DNA of 11,026 nucleotides. Source: Rhodospirillales bacterium. Its GTDB lineage: Bacteria; Pseudomonadota; Alphaproteobacteria; Rhodospirillales; Casp-alpha2. The DNA lies in NCBI GenBank assembly GCA_028282185.1, contig JANQIJ010000081.1:1-11026 (forward strand), given 5' to 3'. A program made the translations under genes and the position numbers. The notes beneath the pieces were generated by a model. The model had not been told where the DNA came from and ran no database searches. It worked only from the letters and a program-made list of their open reading frames with translations. Positions 7,959 through 11,026 of this stretch are shown here, one piece after another (position 1 is the stretch's first letter; each line of letters opens with the position of its first letter).

Positions 7959-8875
7959 CAGCGTTCGCCCTCACGTACCGCACCGACGCCCTGGCTGGCC
8001 ATCCAGGCAGCAGCCGCCCCCTTGGCCAGGTCGCGGACGCGCAGAATATAGGCCTGGCGTTCGGTGACGCTGATCACCCCCCGGGCGTCGAGCAGATTGA
8101 ACAGATGCGATGCCTTCAAACAGTAGTCATAGGCCGGCAGGGCCAGTCCCGCGCCCAACAAGGCCGCGCATTCCTGTTCCGCATCTTCGAAATGACGGCG
8201 CAGCATCTCCGTGTCCGCATGTTCGAAATTGTGTTTCGAATACTCGACCTCGGCTTGATGGAACACGTCGCCGTAGGTCTTGCCGCCCTGTTCCGCGGAC
8301 ACCCCGTCCCAGTCCAGGTCGTAGACGTTTTCGACCCCCTGGACATACATGGCCAGGCGCTCCAGCCCGTAGGTCAATTCCACCGGCACGGGATCGCAAT
8401 CGAACCCGCCGACCTGCTGGAAATAGGTGAACTGAGTGACCTCCATGCCGTCGCACCAGACCTCCCAGCCGAGGCCCCAGGCGCCGAGCGTCGGGCTTTC
8501 CCAATCGTCCTCGACGAAGCGGATGTCGTGGCCGTCCTTTTCGATGCCGATCGCGTAGAGGCTTTCCAGGTACATGTCCTGAATATCCGGCGGCGACGGC
8601 TTCATCAACACCTGGAACTGGTAATAGTGCTGCAAGCGGTTGGGATTTTCGCCATAGCGACCGTCCGTCGGCCGGCGCGTCGGCTGCACATAGGCGCAGT
8701 TCCAGACATCTTCGGGCGCGCCCAGGGACCGCAGGGTCGTCGCCGGATGAAAGGTGCCGGCACCGACTTCGATGTCATAAGGCTGCAAGATTACGCAGCC
8801 GCGTTCCGCCCAGAAGGTCTGCAGCGTCAGAATGAGCGACTGAAAGCTCGGCTTGTCGCCGGGGATATGCGCCAT
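7958..8875 (-). CDS. glyQ: Glycine--tRNA ligase alpha subunit
   Basis: This is the catalytic alpha subunit of heterotetrameric glycyl-tRNA synthetase, a class II core that activates glycine with ATP. The 305 residues fit the family. Visible segments are FQSLILTLQTFWAERGC, then ILQPYDIEVGAGTFHPAT, the motif 2-like YVQPTRRPTDGRYGENPNR, then LGAWGLGWEVWCDGMEVTQF and LTYGLERLAMYVQGV (motif 3 region). The ATG at 8875-8873 gives the expected N-terminus. The Shine-Dalgarno is weak. The gene starts about 50 nt downstream of a strong terminator, so glyQS probably has its own promoter in 8876-8930; I could not identify a convincing -10/-35 pair there. It is translationally joined to glyS. Confidence 0.97.
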   Translation of the reverse strand: MAHIPGDKPSFQSLILTLQTFWAERGCVILQPYDIEVGAGTFHPATTLRSLGAPEDVWNCAYVQPTRRPTDGRYGENPNRLQHYYQFQVLMKPSPPDIQDMYLESLYAIGIEKDGHDIRFVEDDWESPTLGAWGLGWEVWCDGMEVTQFTYFQQVGGFDCDPVPVELTYGLERLAMYVQGVENVYDLDWDGVSAEQGGKTYGDVFHQAEVEYSKHNFEHADTEMLRRHFEDAEQECAALLGAGLALPAYDYCLKASHLFNLLDARGVISVTERQAYILRVRDLAKGAAAAWMASQGVGAVREGER

Positions 8876-8928
8876 GGGGCGGGTTCCAAGGGAATGGGAT
8901 CGGCGGCCTGAGGCCTGTTGCGGTGCAA

Positions 8929-8979
8929 GAAAATAGGCGGTGGCCCAAGGGCGGTCAAGCGCCCGCTCGGGCCGCCGCC
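8929..8979 (-). terminator. Intrinsic terminator after the small zinc-ribbon membrane protein gene
   Basis: On the minus strand a GC-rich hairpin starts at the stop codon of the 91-residue gene. The 5' arm (8979-8960) begins GGCGGCGGCCC, the loop is CTTGA (8959-8955), and the 3' arm (8954-8936) ends GGGCCACCGCC. I count about 17 pairs, with one mismatch and a small bulge. TATTTTC (8935-8929) follows at once, as expected for Rho-independent termination. It separates the upstream sppA-side genes from glyQS. Confidence 0.75.
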
Positions 8980-9254
8980 TAGCCCGGGTAGGGACAGTCC
9001 GCCTTGCCGCAATGCCGGGCGCCCGAAGCGGCGACGAAAACCCCGCATTCAGGGCATTCGATCATCTCTTCCACGGCGGGTTCAGCCCCCTTGGCGGATG
9101 ATCCCCTCGTGCCTTCGCGCTTCATCCGCCGCGCCTTTTCGCGGGCCAGTTCCTTCTTTTGCGCCTGGACCCGGCCAAGCCACTTGAAACCCCACCAGAT
9201 GATGGCGATGGCGGCGACGGTGAACAGGATTTTTTGGATCGAAAAGCCGAACAT
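8979..9254 (-). CDS. Small membrane protein with C-terminal four-cysteine zinc ribbon, function unknown
   Basis: The 91-residue product has one predicted membrane segment at about residues 9-27 (L-F-T-V-A-A-I-A-I-I-W-W), a basic Lys/Arg-rich linker (30-50) and a tail with C67-x2-C70 and C82-x4-C87, ending D-C-P-Y-P-G. The cysteine spacing suggests a small zinc ribbon. The positive residues after the helix suggest that the tail is cytoplasmic. I do not recognise a named family with certainty; it recalls the short PP0621-type proteins (N-terminal helix, CxxCG near the end). Coding status is supported by the conserved-looking motif, a terminator placed at its stop and a location in a same-strand gap 61 nt after sppA. 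No strong Shine-Dalgarno precedes the ATG. Its role is unknown. Confidence 0.8.
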   Translation of the reverse strand: MFGFSIQKILFTVAAIAIIWWGFKWLGRVQAQKKELAREKARRMKREGTRGSSAKGAEPAVEEMIECPECGVFVAASGARHCGKADCPYPG

Positions 9255-9315
9255 CCGGGCGTTTTAGGGGGTCAGCGGCCCCAGGGTCAAGGAAACTGCG
9301 GCACCAGGCGAGGGT

Positions 9316-10248
9316 TTACAGCCCGAACCGATTCCACATCAGGCGTTCCTCGGCGGCCGCGATCAGACCCCGGGTCAGGCCGTCGCCCAACGCGCCGCCC
9401 GGGCCGTCGAGGACGTCGCTGCCCGCCGCCGTCCCCCCGGAAGTGCCGTCGAACCGGCCCAACAGGCCGCGACGCTCGCCGACGACGCGGAGCCGGACCG
9501 TGTCGCCGTACTTGTCACGCATCACCTGGCGCAGATCGCCCAGACCATCGATCAGCCCCATCTCAAGCGCCCGGCCGCCGGTCCAAAATGCGCCGGAAAA
9601 CAGCTCCTTTTCCGGCGCCGTGAGGCGCTCGCCCCGACGTTGGCGGACCATGTCCTTGAAGGTCAGGTGGATATCCCCCTGGATGTCCTTCAGGTGTTTG
9701 ACCTCGGCCGGTTTTTCCGGCTGGAACGGATCGAGCATCGCTTTCTTGTCGCCGGCCGTATGCAGGCGCCGCTCGATGCCCAGCTTGGCGATCATCTCTG
9801 TCAGACCGAAGCCGCCGGAGACGACGCCGATGGAGCCGACGATCGACGACGGATCGGCATAGATCTCATCCCCGGCGCAGGCCAGCCAATACCCGCCGGA
9901 AGCCGCTAGGTCTTCGGCGAAGGCGTAGACCGGCAGATCCTTTTCCTGAGCCAGCTGACGGATGCGGCCGGCGATCAACGCCGACTGCACCGGCGAGCCG
10001 CCGGGCGAATTGACCGCCAGCGCCACGGCCTTGAGGTTTCTGCCCTTGAAGGCACGCTCAATGGGCCGGGCCAAGCCGGCCAGCGTCAATCCCCGGCGCA
10101 AACCGCCCAAGCCGCCGATTACACCCGACAGACGCAAGACGTTGACCAGCGGCGGCGGATCGACGAATCGTCCCAGCGCCGGTCCGATAAAGGGAAGCCC
10201 GGCAAGCCCGCGGTCATCGGGTTGGGTTTCTGGCAAGGATTGGACCAT
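9316..10248 (-). CDS. sppA: S49 family serine peptidase (SppA/SohB-like)
   Basis: This is a member of peptidase family S49, which cleaves remnant signal peptides or other membrane-associated peptides with a Ser-Lys dyad. It has 310 residues, the short single-domain form. The sequence shows VNVLRLSGVIG (35-45), the oxyanion-forming NSPGGSPVQS (80-89), the nucleophile S117 in LAASGGYWLA, SIVGSIGVVSG (135-145) and K169 in HTAGDKKAMLDPF, the likely general base. TGGRALEMGLIDGLG (near 228) is also typical. I see no N-terminal signal peptide or clear membrane anchor, so it may act at the cytoplasmic face of the membrane. It begins 3 nt after the stop of the coiled-coil membrane protein, which implies co-transcription and suggests a possible partner. 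The gene name follows family usage; SohB-like is equally fair. Confidence 0.9.
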   Translation of the reverse strand: MVQSLPETQPDDRGLAGLPFIGPALGRFVDPPPLVNVLRLSGVIGGLGGLRRGLTLAGLARPIERAFKGRNLKAVALAVNSPGGSPVQSALIAGRIRQLAQEKDLPVYAFAEDLAASGGYWLACAGDEIYADPSSIVGSIGVVSGGFGLTEMIAKLGIERRLHTAGDKKAMLDPFQPEKPAEVKHLKDIQGDIHLTFKDMVRQRRGERLTAPEKELFSGAFWTGGRALEMGLIDGLGDLRQVMRDKYGDTVRLRVVGERRGLLGRFDGTSGGTAAGSDVLDGPGGALGDGLTRGLIAAAEERLMWNRFGL

Positions 10249-10251
10249 GGT

Positions 10252-10683
10252 CTAGCCGGTCGCCGTCTTGCCCGGGCCATTGGCCTTGAACACCGGCTCC
10301 ATGGCCGGTTCGGGCACGGCCTGGGGTTTGACTTTGGTCTGCTTGGCGGCAAGCGCCTGCTGCAACGCCGCCAGCTTGCGGACCTTGTCCTTGAGGCCGG
10401 CGATTTCCCCCTGGACCTCCTTGCGCAGGACCTGGACCTCTTCCGCCGCGCCGCCGTCCCCGGCGGCCAAGTCTTCGACGTCGCGCATGATCCATTTCTG
10501 GCGCCGGGCCATTTCCTTATCAAGGAAGTGCTGCATCTTTTCCACTTCGTAGGCCAAGTCTTCCTTCATCCGCACCTTGATGGCATAGACGTTTCTGGCC
10601 AGCGAGCTGACGTAGAACACCACGCCCAGCAGGCCGGCCCCGACCAAGGCGCCGATAACGGTGACAATCCCCGTGCTGCCCAA
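10252..10683 (-). CDS. N-terminally membrane-anchored coiled-coil protein, function unknown
   Basis: The 143-residue protein has a glycine-rich membrane helix at about residues 5-27 (IVTVIGALVGAGLLGVVFYV), then a long charged helical region (about 35-115) with heptad-like spacing (K-x-x-L-x-x-E type), probably a coiled coil, and a Pro/Ala-rich tail. I do not recognise a family. The TTG start at 10683-10681 is supported by CGGAG 7 nt upstream and by the membrane helix starting directly after it; no ATG lies nearby in frame. It is followed after 3 nt by sppA, so the two are probably expressed together, and it could tether or scaffold the peptidase (inference). A sigma70-like promoter is visible about 100 nt upstream. 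Confidence 0.75.
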   Translation of the reverse strand: MGSTGIVTVIGALVGAGLLGVVFYVSSLARNVYAIKVRMKEDLAYEVEKMQHFLDKEMARRQKWIMRDVEDLAAGDGGAAEEVQVLRKEVQGEIAGLKDKVRKLAALQQALAAKQTKVKPQAVPEPAMEPVFKANGPGKTATG

Positions 10684-10690
10684 CCCTTGT

Positions 10691-10695
10691 CTCCG
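10691..10695 (-). promoter_or_regulatory. Ribosome binding site deciding the TTG start of the coiled-coil gene
   Basis: The minus strand reads CGGAG here, 7 nt before TTG at 10683-10681. This is the main reason to accept a TTG start. Confidence 0.5.
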
Positions 10696-10780
10696 ACCTT
10701 GTGTGGTCCGTTTCTCTCGGCCCTGCGGGCCTCGTCAATGAGAAAATCGATACAAACGCTCCGCCCAGGATCAGCCCATC

Positions 10781-10809
10781 ACTATTCCAGAGGGGTCTTG
10801 GCCTGACAA
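10781..10809 (-). promoter_or_regulatory. Candidate sigma70 promoter for the coiled-coil protein and sppA
   Basis: The minus strand has TTGTCA at 10809-10804 (5 of 6 to the -35 consensus) and AATAGT at 10786-10781 (4 of 6 to the -10 consensus), with a 17-nt spacer. It lies in the 152-nt gap between the methyltransferase stop and the TTG start, leaving a leader of about 90 nt. That leader contains a small perfect hairpin, GGCCC-TGC-GGGCC (10719-10731). Alphaproteobacterial promoters deviate from this consensus, so the call is tentative. Confidence 0.35.
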
Positions 10810-10835
10810 GCGGGCATGAGGGCGTCGCCGATGAA

Positions 10836-11026
10836 TTATTTCTGAAAGCGCGCTGCAAGGCTGCCGCCCTGCAACACCTGATCGGCCTCAACGGTATAGC
10901 CGCCGCCCGCTCGATGCAGGACGACGGGCACCAAGGTCGCCGCCGCGCCGGTGCCGCCCCTGCGTGCCTGAACGATCACGCGGCTGGCCGCCGCGGCACC
11001 GCTATGGGGCAGAAACGGCAGAATCG
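10836..11026 (-). CDS. C-terminal fragment of a methyltransferase, probably TrmN6-like (COG4123)
   Basis: An open frame runs in from the right edge and ends with TAA at 10838-10836. It codes for the last 63 residues, including LPFLPHSGAAASRVIVQ, ARRGGTGAAATLVPVVLH and GGYTVEADQVLQGGSLA. The pattern R-V-I-V-x-A-R-x-G followed by P-x-V-L-H and G-x-Y-T-x-E-A resembles the C-terminus of tRNA1(Val) adenine-N6 methyltransferase-like proteins, which in alphaproteobacteria often sit next to an S49 peptidase gene. The catalytic N-P-P-Y and SAM motifs lie outside the window, so identity rests on the tail and on gene order as I remember it. Confidence 0.6.
   Translation of the reverse strand, partial: ILPFLPHSGAAAASRVIVQARRGGTGAAATLVPVVLHRAGGGYTVEADQVLQGGSLAARFQK

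Noticed and set aside
8105..8911. A 268-codon plus-strand open frame
   Set aside because: It is the complement of glyQ and has no motif of its own.
8876..8928. Promoter for glyQS with TTGCAC as -35
   Set aside because: No acceptable -10 hexamer lies 16-18 nt downstream, so the promoter cannot be placed from sequence alone.
9265..9285. Hairpin GGGG...CCCC between sppA and the small membrane protein gene
   Set aside because: The stem is only about 4-5 pairs and is followed on the minus strand by TAAAA, not a T-run, so it does not qualify as a terminator.

Overview
The window looks like chromosomal DNA from a GC-rich alphaproteobacterium, probably near the Rhodospirillales. The evidence is the composition (about 65-70% G+C by eye), the fused order glyQ-glyS-ppdK behind an S49 peptidase and a COG4123-type methyltransferase, and the sequence flavour of the proteins. 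Taxonomy is inference; there is no rRNA or other marker. Every gene I can support lies on the minus strand, so transcription runs from high to low coordinates. The window cuts the first gene (methyltransferase, right edge) and the last gene (manC, left edge).

In transcription order: (1) 11026-10836, the end of a TrmN6-like methyltransferase; (2) 10683-9316, a membrane-anchored coiled-coil protein (TTG start) followed 3 nt later by an SppA/S49 peptidase with a Ser-Lys dyad, behind a candidate sigma70 promoter; (3) 9254-8979, a 91-residue membrane protein with a four-Cys zinc-ribbon tail, closed by a strong intrinsic terminator; (4) 8875-5907, glyQ and glyS (the two subunits of heterotetrameric glycyl-tRNA synthetase), joined by a TGATG stop/start; (5) a roughly 200-nt spacer holding a long imperfect inverted repeat built on CACAGAG/CTCTGTG; (6) 5682-3022, ppdK (pyruvate phosphate dikinase); (7) 2958 to the left edge, gmd-fcl-manC, three overlapping genes making GDP-L-fucose for surface polysaccharide.

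The GDP-fucose genes form one coherent pathway: ManC makes GDP-mannose, Gmd dehydrates it to GDP-4-keto-6-deoxymannose, and Fcl epimerises and reduces that to GDP-L-fucose. The rest is housekeeping: translation (GlyQS, the tRNA methyltransferase), central carbon metabolism (PpdK) and envelope proteolysis (SppA).

I see no new defence, mobile or biosynthetic system. The signals that deserve a second look are: the palindromic CACAGAG repeat between glyS and ppdK; a half-site resembling it that seems to have become the N-terminal extension of ManC and to overlap the fcl stop; and a sharp drop in G+C with changed codon use over the last ~190 codons of glyS, next to the repeat. No stretch over 300 bases lacks a gene.
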